From Euryarchaeota archaeon UBA60 (GTDB lineage Archaea; Thermoplasmatota; Poseidoniia; Poseidoniales; Poseidoniaceae), in NCBI GenBank assembly GCA_002503395.1, contig DARQ01000076.1, positions 7,378 to 21,565 of the forward strand: a stretch of 14,188 nt of DNA. The letters run 5' to 3'. The translations under genes and the position numbers were made by a program. How positions within the stretch are numbered: position 1 is the first letter of the stretch; every line of letters starts with the position of its first letter. The notes under the pieces were generated by a model. The model did not search any database and was not told the DNA's origin. It saw nothing but the letters and a program-made list of their open reading frames with translations. Below are positions 1 through 7,504 of this stretch, in pieces.

Positions 1-3000
1 ATCTTCAATCAGCAGTGCCCACATCGTATCACCTGCAGTGCGTTTGTACATGCGTAGATAATTTGTCGCATACTCATCTACTCCATCCAACTTGAGAGTA
101 AATGCTCGTAGCTGCCACCATTCACTGACTATTTCACCGGCATAGGAAATACCGGCTAGACGTACCGCTGAAGGCGAAGCGAGGCTCTGATCGTGAATTG
201 CATAGAATTCCTGGAAATTTGTATATGGCTGATACGAGGGTATACCGGTACAGTCCCACCACCCATCTCGGTCAGGGTCCTGATTGGCATCGAGGGGATT
301 GGCGGGGTCGAGGTTGAACCAAGTGTAATTAAGGCGAGCACGTTCGATATCCCCGGTGCTGTCATTATAGTAGAGCGCCGTCGGACAACTTCCGGTATCG
401 TCCCACCAGACCTGTATCTTCATCCAGGTCGAGTAATTATCATTGCCCTCATTCCAGCCGCGGGCATATTCGTACCAATCAGGTAACATATCTCCATCCG
501 AATCATTATCCTTGGGATTGATGCCGTATTTGAAGACCTCGCGACCATCGGATAAATTCCAATCCAGTTCGTACAGGGTGGTCATCTGGCCAACTCCTTC
601 GCGGCGCATCGAAATACTATCGCCATCGGAATCGTTCATATCGGGGCGGGTATTGTTCCAGTATTCCATGATATTAGTGAATGGTAAATCACCTGGGCCA
701 GAAATTATTTGCAAACCATCTTGGGTGAATGTACGAGACTGCCACGACCCCTGCGGAGCCGGAGTGTCGAAAGAGGTGCGGTCATACCAACCATCTTGGT
801 CGCCGTCGTAGTCAATATCCAGAGGGTTCAAAGGGTTTGAAGACCAGTGGTTTTGCGTGGTCAAATCCGGCATATTGAATGAGGAATAGCACCATTCCCA
901 ACCATCGGGAATGCCATCGCCATCCGAATCGGACGAAGTCGGGTCGGAAACACCGAATAAACTTCGGTTGAAATTATTAGAATCATATTGGTTTATCTTG
1001 TTCATACGCGCCATACTTTCGGCATCTTTAGAGGCATATATCTGCCACAATTCACTTTTGGCCTCAAGGTACGAGTATCCATATTCATCGGACATGGCAG
1101 CGATTGCATCTTCACCGTAGCCGATTATTCCCATACCGCTGGGTATCGTCCACGACATGTTCTCCTTACCGTGCTGACGCGCCTTCCACTCGTTTAAATT
1201 CGTATATCTCTCTGCAGCCGAGATATTGCCATTCTGGTCGCAATCATACGAATCATCATCGCTGTCGAGATAGACATCATTGTCAATCAGGGGGTTCATC
1301 GACCACCTGCTCTCGTCAAGGTCCCAAGCCGTGAACCAATACTCAAACCCATCACTCATCTCGTCTCTATCTGTATCTGGATGATTGGGGTCGGTTATCA
1401 CCAGCAGGACCTGCAGAATAGCGGTGGGTGGCTCACCTCCTTGCCACTTTTGAAAATCTCCATACACCAATACCTGTCGTCCTTCCTTGGTAATCAGCAT
1501 ATTGTGAACCCGCACCGGCGTATACTGTGGTTGATTCCATTCCGCGTCGGCACCCAAGAGTGGGGCATCGAAGGGATTAGAGCCGCCGTTATCGGGAATC
1601 TCGTAGGCGATAGATAATTCCAGAGCATCGATAAGAGCATCATTATCACTGTCAAACTGCCCATCCCCGGCGACCAAGGGATTCAGCGTCCATACCTCCG
1701 CGCTTTCATTCCAAGTGGTGAACAGCATCTCGATACCGTCGAGAATTCCATCTCCATCTGAATCTGGATTGTTCGGGTCGGCGGTACGGCCAGAAATGTT
1801 GATTTGCTCCTGAGTGATAAAACTACCAAAAGACTGGTCAGTGGTGATGCGAGTCCAACTATTGAGCAATTTAGCCTGCCCGACCAGGGTGACGAACCAT
1901 TGCGGTGATGACTGGTTGCTATTGGACTCTGAGTACATTGGGTCGATGGCATTGTATTCTTCCCAATTGGTCATTCCATCCTCATCGGCATCCCCACCCA
2001 GATCGGAATCATTGAGTGGATTGAGGGTCCAGCCATCGGCTAAGATATCCCAGCGGGCAAACCAGATCTCCCAACCATCGGGCATGCCATCATTATCCGA
2101 ATCCGAATTCACCGGGTTGGCTGAACCGGCGTCCAGGGTCCTACCCTCGACCATCGCCCAGGTTGATGATACCGAGTCCTGACCAAAGGTACTCTCCGGC
2201 AGTCCCCACGAGTCAACATTGTTGAATAGACTAGTGGTCAGATTACCCGGCAAGGCCGTACCCATGGTGGCATTGGGAGAATACAATCCATCGACGAGGT
2301 GATATTCCAACCAATTGAATAACTGTTCTTCCACCGCCAATACCCCGTCGTGATTAATGTCATAGCCATCGCCGTCCGGATTCTTCATCCAGTCACTGCC
2401 GTTCAGTGGATTGATACCTGAGTTCACCACCTGCCAATCACGCAGGTAGCGCGCTTCCCAACCATCAGGGAGGGTATCGCCATCACTATCGGGGTTATTT
2501 GGGTCGGTTGCGACCCAATCCATTGCGTAAGAGGGTAATTCCCTATGCGATTCAGCCAATTCGCCAGCGCGCGCTAATTCAAGCGTCAATCCCCATTCAT
2601 ATTCATACAGATTCAGCAGACCATCGCCGTCTGCATCCCACATAGCATCCTCAGCCCGCAACGGATCCAGAGTCCAGTTATTGCCGCCGTTGAAAGACAG
2701 GCCAATCCATCGCCGGTGCTCTATTTCCCAGCCATCGGGCATGCCATCACCATCGCTATCCGGATTGGTGGGGTCGAGCGGCTGGTCATTGCCACCACTG
2801 TCGAGATAGGTGGAATTGGCTGCGGCGGACACCACATTCTGTTGGCAATCATAGCTCATGTTAGGATAGTAATGACACCAGAGATTACTTTGGCCGAAAT
2901 AGAATCCAAAAACTTCGGCACCATCGGGAATCCCATCACCATCGGTGTCGATATTGCGGGGGTCGGTTGAATTCCAACCCTCTGGGGTTGTGGCAAGATA

Positions 3001-5394
3001 GCGAAACTCATCTAGATTGGTCCATAGTCTCTCAAGATAAGGGTCTTGGTCGACATCTCGATTCAGGCCATCACCATCGACGTCAAGATGGGCATCGTAA
3101 GGGTCGGTGGGGTCGAGCCCGTAGGAATGCTCCCAGCCATCGAGAATGCCATCGAAATCAGAGTCGTTATTCCCAGGATCGATTAACTCGATATTTGAAA
3201 ATTGACCGGGGTCTAGACCGGCTATCAAGTAGTTGACATCATCGATATCAACCTCGACCATGGTTTGGATATGACCGGGTATTCTCTCTTGGGTCGAGGT
3301 TCCATATGCAGTAGCATAACCACCATAAATAGACCACATTCCCGCAGCACTACCGACAAATACCTCAGTGCTTGAAGGCATAATTGAATAGACATCATTG
3401 GCCGAATCCTCGGTGTTGTTCTCAGAATCTGAATATTCCAAATGATAACTGTGTTCTATCGTATCGGTCGATAAATCCAATTTGTGTACCCCCGAACCGG
3501 TACCGATCCAGATGATGTGAGTTTGCTCACCGGGACCATCTGGATACAAGGATCGTACGTCGTATTCAAACGAATCACCACTCGGTTTGTTCCGTAATTC
3601 GGTGGTATTCCACTCGTTGAAACGCCAAGTACAGGTGAAAGCTTCGCGCACTGTGATTGTAGGGCATATCAGCAAACCCTTATCGGTACCGATATACATC
3701 TGTGGCACCTGCGATTCAAAACGCACATGAGCCATGTCTTGAGGAGTGGCATTGAACTGGGAAAGTGGGGTTGAAAAATCACTTGAGGCATTTTGTACCG
3801 GTAGAACCAGTCCTCCAGAAGATGCAATTTCAATCACATATGCCACTCCATCTGGGCCTGCGGCGAGTATTTGGGTGGTCGCAGAATCGAGCGCCAGTTC
3901 CTCTAGTGCGGTGATTGGAGAAGAAAGGACGAAAGTCCAAGTTATCGATGGAGTCAATTGGCCTTCAATATCTAAATCTGCAAGAATAATACCCTTATTG
4001 GTTGATATCAACATCACTTCACCACTCGGTATATCAAGCAGTATCATATCACTCAATACATATCCAGAAGGTAGATTGTGGTCTGAACTACTCAACATAT
4101 CCAACTCAATGATGCTGATGCCCAACTTCGTACCTGCATACAATTGTTCACTAGCCTCGTCAGTAACCAGTGAAATGACATCGTGGTGCATGATTGAAAC
4201 TGTATCATCTCCTTGTGGAGAAGATGAATGGGGATACTCGTAAAGAGTCCCAGAAATTGATTCGACGCCGACCTGCTTCAGCCCGGCGCGCACATTGTTC
4301 CCACCATCGAGGTAGGTGAAATACTCCTGAATATTACTCAATTCTTCACCTATCATCAAATCGATAGGTGAGACCGACATGTCAGAGCTTTTTTCTCCGT
4401 TACGGTCGATATCCCACCCATCATCATCACCGTCGAGAAGACGGTCACTACGATTGTGGGGGTTGAGTTGAAAGTAGATTTCCCAGCCATCGGGAATGCC
4501 GTCTCCAGTTACCGGATAGGTATACTTCAATTCGATTCCAGAATCTAGATAATACCAATCGCTATCGCTATTTGTAGGGTCGGTTCCCAACCACATATCC
4601 TCGCCAAATTCAACCGAATAATTGGCTGCACACGCATCCCCCATATTAGGCCATCTAAAGCCGATAGAGGGCCAGTGGGTCTGATTGGGCAGGTCGGGAG
4701 GCGAATAGGTACACCTCAGTCCATCGAGTTCGGTGGTCCAATTCTGGTCGGCACCGAAATTGTATTCCTCGGCACTGGTAAGGTCCTCATGCGGTGCTAT
4801 GATGCCATCCCTGTCAATATCGAAGCCATCGCCATCCAAATCGAGATCGCCGTCACTGGAATTGAGCGGGTCGAAACCCTGGCACGAGAATTGACCGGTC
4901 GATGAATCAAACGAACCAGACTGCTTTTGGCACATTGAAATCTCAAAACCATCGGGCATTCCGTCGCCGTCACTATCCGCTCTTCTGGGGTCGAGGTACT
5001 CACGCTGGCCGGTTAGTAGGTTGAGTTCGCCGGTCAGGCCGATACGCAGGGTGCTGAAGCATGCGGCATAGGAGTAAGGCCAGCAATATTCCTCACTCGC
5101 ATTCAATCCATCTCGGTCTCGATCGGATTCGGCATCGGATGAGATATTTCTATCGAGACCCTCGATATTGATTTCTCGCCCATCCACAGCAGTGGAGTTC
5201 AGCCAATCACTGAACAGATTCTCATGGACATCGGGAATTCCGTCGCCATCGGTATCGGTAACCGGCGGACCCTCTCCATCGGTATCCCCGGGAAAAATGT
5301 TCTTTACCTCTGAAACCGCGGGCATCTGTGACATCAGCAACAGGCTACTGACCATAGCGATGGTTACGATAAGCGTCGTCTGCTTGCTTCGCAC
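1..5394 (-). CDS. Giant secreted TSP3-repeat / beta-propeller surface protein (3' end outside window)
   Basis: The reading frame is open without a stop for 1798 codons and runs off the left edge, so the C-terminus is missing. The start chosen is GTG at 5394. It gives a typical signal peptide (basic MRSKQ, then hydrophobic LIVTIAMVSSLLLM, residues 1-25) and lies behind a GGTGAG motif and a TATA-like element. A second GTG at 5409 and an ATG at 5355 are alternatives. After the signal peptide come Asp-rich repeats of the DSDGDGxPDGWE type (residues 47-332), a segment with seven YxGTxxG-like blade motifs (about 376-738), then many more Asp-rich repeats (739-1718 and on). Such repeats are known from thrombospondin type 3 and EF-hand-like Ca-binding proteins, and repeated propeller motifs usually form a protein-interaction scaffold. 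NxS/T sequons are frequent, which fits a glycosylated extracellular protein. No enzymatic motif is seen. Inferred role: calcium-stabilised surface or secreted adhesion/binding protein. Exact function unknown. Confidence 0.9.
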   Translation of the reverse strand, partial: MRSKQTTLIVTIAMVSSLLLMSQMPAVSEVKNIFPGDTDGEGPPVTDTDGDGIPDVHENLFSDWLNSTAVDGREINIEGLDRNISSDAESDRDRDGLNASEEYCWPYSYAACFSTLRIGLTGELNLLTGQREYLDPRRADSDGDGMPDGFEISMCQKQSGSFDSSTGQFSCQGFDPLNSSDGDLDLDGDGFDIDRDGIIAPHEDLTSAEEYNFGADQNWTTELDGLRCTYSPPDLPNQTHWPSIGFRWPNMGDACAANYSVEFGEDMWLGTDPTNSDSDWYYLDSGIELKYTYPVTGDGIPDGWEIYFQLNPHNRSDRLLDGDDDGWDIDRNGEKSSDMSVSPIDLMIGEELSNIQEYFTYLDGGNNVRAGLKQVGVESISGTLYEYPHSSSPQGDDTVSIMHHDVISLVTDEASEQLYAGTKLGISIIELDMLSSSDHNLPSGYVLSDMILLDIPSGEVMLISTNKGIILADLDIEGQLTPSITWTFVLSSPITALEELALDSATTQILAAGPDGVAYVIEIASSGGLVLPVQNASSDFSTPLSQFNATPQDMAHVRFESQVPQMYIGTDKGLLICPTITVREAFTCTWRFNEWNTTELRNKPSGDSFEYDVRSLYPDGPGEQTHIIWIGTGSGVHKLDLSTDTIEHSYHLEYSDSENNTEDSANDVYSIMPSSTEVFVGSAAGMWSIYGGYATAYGTSTQERIPGHIQTMVEVDIDDVNYLIAGLDPGQFSNIELIDPGNNDSDFDGILDGWEHSYGLDPTDPYDAHLDVDGDGLNRDVDQDPYLERLWTNLDEFRYLATTPEGWNSTDPRNIDTDGDGIPDGAEVFGFYFGQSNLWCHYYPNMSYDCQQNVVSAAANSTYLDSGGNDQPLDPTNPDSDGDGMPDGWEIEHRRWIGLSFNGGNNWTLDPLRAEDAMWDADGDGLLNLYEYEWGLTLELARAGELAESHRELPSYAMDWVATDPNNPDSDGDTLPDGWEARYLRDWQVVNSGINPLNGSDWMKNPDGDGYDINHDGVLAVEEQLFNWLEYHLVDGLYSPNATMGTALPGNLTTSLFNNVDSWGLPESTFGQDSVSSTWAMVEGRTLDAGSANPVNSDSDNDGMPDGWEIWFARWDILADGWTLNPLNDSDLGGDADEDGMTNWEEYNAIDPMYSESNSNQSSPQWFVTLVGQAKLLNSWTRITTDQSFGSFITQEQINISGRTADPNNPDSDGDGILDGIEMLFTTWNESAEVWTLNPLVAGDGQFDSDNDALIDALELSIAYEIPDNGGSNPFDAPLLGADAEWNQPQYTPVRVHNMLITKEGRQVLVYGDFQKWQGGEPPTAILQVLLVITDPNHPDTDRDEMSDGFEYWFTAWDLDESRWSMNPLIDNDVYLDSDDDSYDCDQNGNISAAERYTNLNEWKARQHGKENMSWTIPSGMGIIGYGEDAIAAMSDEYGYSYLEAKSELWQIYASKDAESMARMNKINQYDSNNFNRSLFGVSDPTSSDSDGDGIPDGWEWCYSSFNMPDLTTQNHWSSNPLNPLDIDYDGDQDGWYDRTSFDTPAPQGSWQSRTFTQDGLQIISGPGDLPFTNIMEYWNNTRPDMNDSDGDSISMRREGVGQMTTLYELDWNLSDGREVFKYGINPKDNDSDGDMLPDWYEYARGWNEGNDNYSTWMKIQVWWDDTGSCPTALYYNDSTGDIERARLNYTWFNLDPANPLDANQDPDRDGWWDCTGIPSYQPYTNFQEFYAIHDQSLASPSAVRLAGISYAGEIVSEWWQLRAFTLKLDGVDEYATNYLRMYKRTAGDTMWALLIED
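241..3180 (-). repeat. Main Asp-rich (TSP3-like) repeat array
   Basis: Residues 739-1718 contain about seventeen Asp-rich loops that largely alternate between two forms. One is a (D/N)PxNPDSDGDGxPDGWE motif (for example residues around 810, 875, 967, 1098, 1193, 1337, 1481 and 1620). The other is a shorter DxDxDGxxNxxEY loop (772, 920, 1137, 1243, 1379). A W(T/S)xNPL or WTLDPL motif lies between the paired forms (Trp 907, 1122, 1235, 1364, 1517). The result is a composite module of roughly 110-150 residues repeated in tandem. Copies are diverged, with scattered loss of Asp or Gly (SDGDTLPDG, TDRDEMSDG, SDGDSISMR), so this is old duplication and not a recent DNA repeat. Confidence 0.8.
3181..4269 (-). 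other. Seven-blade beta-propeller-like region inside the giant protein
   Basis: Residues about 376-738 lack Asp loops and instead carry seven similar strand-turn motifs: YAGTKLGISIIELD (419), LISTNKGIILADLD (462), ILAAGPDGVAYVIE (509), MYIGTDKGLLIC (566), WIGTGSGVHKLDL (629), FVGSAAGMWSIYGG (679) and LIAGLDPGQFSNIELI (723). Spacings are 43-63 residues, the size of propeller blades in PQQ-like, WD40-like and two-component-regulator-propeller families. Seven motifs fit one closed seven-bladed propeller placed between the two repeat arrays. The fold is inferred from the pattern. The blade type cannot be named from sequence alone. Confidence 0.65.
4399..5259 (-). repeat. N-terminal Asp-rich (TSP3-like) repeat array
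   Basis: Within the giant protein, residues 46-332 hold about six Asp-rich loops. Examples are DTDGDGIPD (47-55), SDRDRDGLN (90-98), ADSDGDGMPDGFE (139-151), DLDGDGFDIDRDG (around 186-198), GDGIPDGWE (298-305) and LDGDDDGWDIDRNG (320-331). The spacing of Asp at alternate positions matches calcium-binding loops of thrombospondin type 3 and EF-hand-like families. Calcium binding is inferred from the motif only. Confidence 0.8.
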
Positions 5395-5427
5395 GTACTC
5401 ACCCAGCACCCGAACCCTTTGGGTTCG

Positions 5428-5434
5428 TTTATAT
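5428..5434 (-). promoter_or_regulatory. TATA-like element upstream of the giant surface-protein gene
   Basis: On the minus strand the sequence CCATATAAACG carries ATATAAA at 5434-5428. An archaeal TATA box is typically centred about 26 bp before the start of transcription, which would place that start near 5405, about 10 bases before the GTG at 5394 and just upstream of a GGTGAG motif (5403-5398). On the plus strand the same bases read TTTATATGG, also close to an archaeal TATA box, so the element could serve the divergent hydrolase gene too, with a leader of about 100 bases. Confidence 0.5.
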
Positions 5435-5560
5435 GGATGGTGGAGCGAAGTTCGGATATTGATTCAAGGCCGCAGGTTAGATTACCTGGAATTATCACGA
5501 AATCTCAAGCAATAGCAGGGATTAGTTCAAGGGGTCTCAGTACCCGCCAATCCTCGTCAC

Positions 5561-6373
5561 ATGTCTCTTTCAATCACCCACCTAGGCACTGGCAGCAGAG
5601 GTAATGCAACCTTATTGGCTACCGATGCGAGCAAAGTACTCATCGATCAAGGGTTTTCCGGCAAAGAATTGCAACGACGCTTAAGGCAATTGGAAATCGA
5701 TCCGACCGAGATTGATGGAATCGTCATTTCTCACCACCACGGCGACCACGGAGGTGGTGCGGCCATCGCCAATAAGCGCTGGGGGATTCCGCTTTTCTCC
5801 AACTTCAGAACCGCCACGGCCCTGGGTTTGGACCTGGTTGGAGGAGTAACATTGTTTGAGGACTTGGAACGATTGGATATCGGCGCCGATATTTCCCTAT
5901 TACCCATACCTGTGCCACACGATGGGGCCGATAACGTCGGGTTCATCGCCAGCAGGGGCTCTGGGGAAAGAGCCGCAGTATTCACTGATTTGGGCTCGTG
6001 GACAGACGAGATAATCCAGCATTTGCGTGGCTGTTCACACATCTCCATAGAAGCAAATTACGACCATCGCAGACTGTGGGAGGGGCCCTATACAAACTCC
6101 CTCAAAGAGCGGATTTCCAGCCGCGGTGGGCACCTGTCAAACCAGCAGACCGGGGAATTGTTGGGTAAGGTTGTCAACGAGCAGACGAAGAGCATCGTGC
6201 TCACCCACCTTTCGGAACAGAATAATCGTCCACACCTCGCAGAGAGTACGGTGCTTTATCACATCGATGAACTGTTTGAGGGAGATATCGCTATTTCGCT
6301 CCAGGATGGGCCGCTTTTCTCCCATTTCATTGGTCAGGCCGATACCGAGATGCTGACATCTGGATTATTGTGA
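5561..6373 (+). CDS. YycJ/WalJ-family metallo-beta-lactamase-fold hydrolase
   Basis: A 270-residue protein, the usual length for this family. The opening GSRGN glycine motif (residues 11-15), the metal-binding SHHHGDH (H58, H60, D62, H63), HDG at 120-122, TDLG with D143, EANYDH (164-169), GHLSN (190-194) and THLSEQNN with H216 match, in order, the conserved blocks of the YycJ/WalJ/VicX branch of MBL-fold proteins. Bacterial members usually read SHEHGDH, so the middle His for Glu is a small variation. No signal peptide or membrane segment is seen, so it should be cytoplasmic. Family members are dinuclear-metal hydrolases, thought to act on phosphodiester or nucleic-acid substrates. The physiological substrate here is unknown. 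The start is the first ATG, with no clear Shine-Dalgarno. Only 27 bases separate its stop from the first ATG of the pilin-like cluster, so co-transcription is possible, but a hairpin lies in that gap and a functional link is not obvious. Confidence 0.88.
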   Translation: MSLSITHLGTGSRGNATLLATDASKVLIDQGFSGKELQRRLRQLEIDPTEIDGIVISHHHGDHGGGAAIANKRWGIPLFSNFRTATALGLDLVGGVTLFEDLERLDIGADISLLPIPVPHDGADNVGFIASRGSGERAAVFTDLGSWTDEIIQHLRGCSHISIEANYDHRRLWEGPYTNSLKERISSRGGHLSNQQTGELLGKVVNEQTKSIVLTHLSEQNNRPHLAESTVLYHIDELFEGDIAISLQDGPLFSHFIGQADTEMLTSGLL

Positions 6374-6380
6374 CAAATCC

Positions 6381-6399
6381 TAGACGCCTATGGCGTCTA
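6381..6399. repeat. Perfect 8-bp inverted repeat between hydrolase and pilin-like cluster
   Basis: TAGACGCC-TAT-GGCGTCTA is an 8-bp perfect stem with a 3-base loop. It begins 8 bases after the hydrolase stop codon and ends one base before the ATG at 6401. There is no T-tract after it, so it is not a classical intrinsic terminator. It could be an operator for a dimeric repressor, an RNA hairpin that limits read-through, or a processing site. Confidence 0.7.
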
Positions 6400-6403
6400 T
6401 ATG
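6396..6403 (+). promoter_or_regulatory. Possible TATA-like element for the pilin-like cluster
   Basis: TCTATATG overlaps the right arm of the inverted repeat and the ATG at 6401. If used, transcription would begin near 6425, which would exclude the ATGs at 6401 and 6413 and favour ATG 6440 or GTG 6455 as the real start of the first pilin-like protein. Weak evidence: a short AT-rich match only. Confidence 0.25.
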
Positions 6404-7504
6404 AGAAGCCATATGAAGCCCATTCACCCTCCTATCGCCATGGACGGCGGGATTGTGAATGCTCATCCCCGCCGTGGTGCCGTCACAGAAGATGAAAACG
6501 GTGTCTCTGAAATCATCGGGGTGGTGATGCTACTGGCGATGGTGGTGAGCATTCTCGCAATCGTGATGGTCGCTCTCAAACCATATGTTGATGACTTTGA
6601 CGATAATAAGAACTGGTCTTCGGCACGGGTGCTCAGTGAGCAGATTCAGTCTCGTATCGACGTGGTTGGTTCAGCGCCCAATGGCACCGGGGTAGCATTC
6701 ACCCTGCCGCTGGTCACGAGTACACTTCGCTCTCTCGATATGGTAGAGACATGGACTCTTCAAGCCGATTTAATCGGCCTTGACCGAGTCGAAGTCAATA
6801 TAGTCAATGCCACCGCATTTGAGATTTCCAGTCAAAATGAGACCATTTCTTCGGTCGAGGTTTCGAACGATGGAATTCTGCGCACTTACAATGTCACGAG
6901 CATTGGCTCTACCCACTCTTTTGATGGCGAACAGAACTTTGGTCGCGAGTTGATAATTGATGTTAAGAACGCAGATGGTGATTTGATACATCGTCTGGTG
7001 CGATTGCAATTATCTGGTTTGCAGATGAATACCAATTTGAATATCGGGATCCATAATACTGCTATCATCAATCATGGAAGGATGAGCCGGATGCCGAATA
7101 ACGCTTGGGATATCGAGAAATTCCCGCCCCTTAATGTCGAAGAAACATTCTCGGGACAACGTCGGGTCACGCTGATGCTGAGCGATATTCAAACCACCGC
7201 TTCCCTGCCGTCGGGAAAAAGTTCGACCTTGGAAATAATCTCACGTGGCCCTCTCACATTATTCGACGGTGAAGCCCGCAACTTGAGATTCTCCGTAGAT
7301 AACCAATTGCACAGCAATATCAATCCTCAATTCACCGAACTATGGACTGGTGACCATCAGGTTCACCAGGCCACCGGCGATACTTCAGCCTACTTTGGAT
7401 TCGCCCCTTGGGGGAGAAGTTCAGGGGCAGATGGAATCGGATTATTTCCCCGCGATGAGGTCATCCTGTTAGAAATTGTCCTACTAAGGGTGGAGGTGAG
7501 TTGA
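6401..7504 (+). CDS. Archaeal type IV pilin-like protein 1 (class III signal peptide)
   Basis: A 367-residue protein whose N-terminus contains DENG followed by VSEIIGVVMLLAMVVSILAIV (two joined blocks, residues 35-55). This is the form of archaeal type IV pilin N-terminal domains, in which a prepilin peptidase cuts after Gly (here G34) and the hydrophobic helix (35-59) packs into a filament core or stays in the membrane. The rest, about 305 residues, is a beta-rich, Asn/Thr-rich extracytoplasmic domain with no recognised motif. It is large for a major pilin, so a minor pilin, tip protein or pseudopilin is as likely. The outermost ATG is reported so that no coding sequence is lost. The much shorter leaders of the next two proteins (about 11-13 residues before the cut) argue for ATG 6440 or GTG 6455. 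It is the first of three overlapping genes: its TGA shares a base with the next ATG. Confidence 0.8.
   Translation: MRSHMKPIHPPIAMDGGIVNAHPRRGAVTEDENGVSEIIGVVMLLAMVVSILAIVMVALKPYVDDFDDNKNWSSARVLSEQIQSRIDVVGSAPNGTGVAFTLPLVTSTLRSLDMVETWTLQADLIGLDRVEVNIVNATAFEISSQNETISSVEVSNDGILRTYNVTSIGSTHSFDGEQNFGRELIIDVKNADGDLIHRLVRLQLSGLQMNTNLNIGIHNTAIINHGRMSRMPNNAWDIEKFPPLNVEETFSGQRRVTLMLSDIQTTASLPSGKSSTLEIISRGPLTLFDGEARNLRFSVDNQLHSNINPQFTELWTGDHQVHQATGDTSAYFGFAPWGRSSGADGIGLFPRDEVILLEIVLLRVEVS
7492..7499 (+). promoter_or_regulatory. Shine-Dalgarno site for pilin-like gene 2
   Basis: GGAGGTGA is a perfect match to the 16S anti-Shine-Dalgarno. It sits inside the last codons of the preceding gene, 4 bases before ATG 7504. 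It decides the start: the in-frame TTG at 7501 is only one base away and too close. Together with the overlapping TGATG it indicates translational coupling. Confidence 0.8.

Noticed and set aside
193..811. Plus-strand open frames of 97 and 122 codons
   Set aside because: They lie opposite the uninterrupted minus-strand frame of the giant protein and translate the complement of Asp-rich repeats; no start signal or recognisable domain.
3746..4243. A 165-codon plus-strand open frame
   Set aside because: It is antisense to the propeller-like region, Ser/Ile-rich by complement, with no ribosome site or domain.
880..4520. Recurrent short DNA strings such as CCATCGGGAATGCC and CCATCGGGCATGCC, suggestive of a repeat array or CRISPR
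   Set aside because: Spacing is irregular and every copy is in the same minus-strand frame encoding GMPDG or GIPDG of the Asp-rich loops. They are coding repeats.
6381..6400. Intrinsic terminator for the hydrolase gene
   Set aside because: The hairpin is good but lacks a T-run and leads straight into the next coding sequence, so an operator or processing role is kept open instead.
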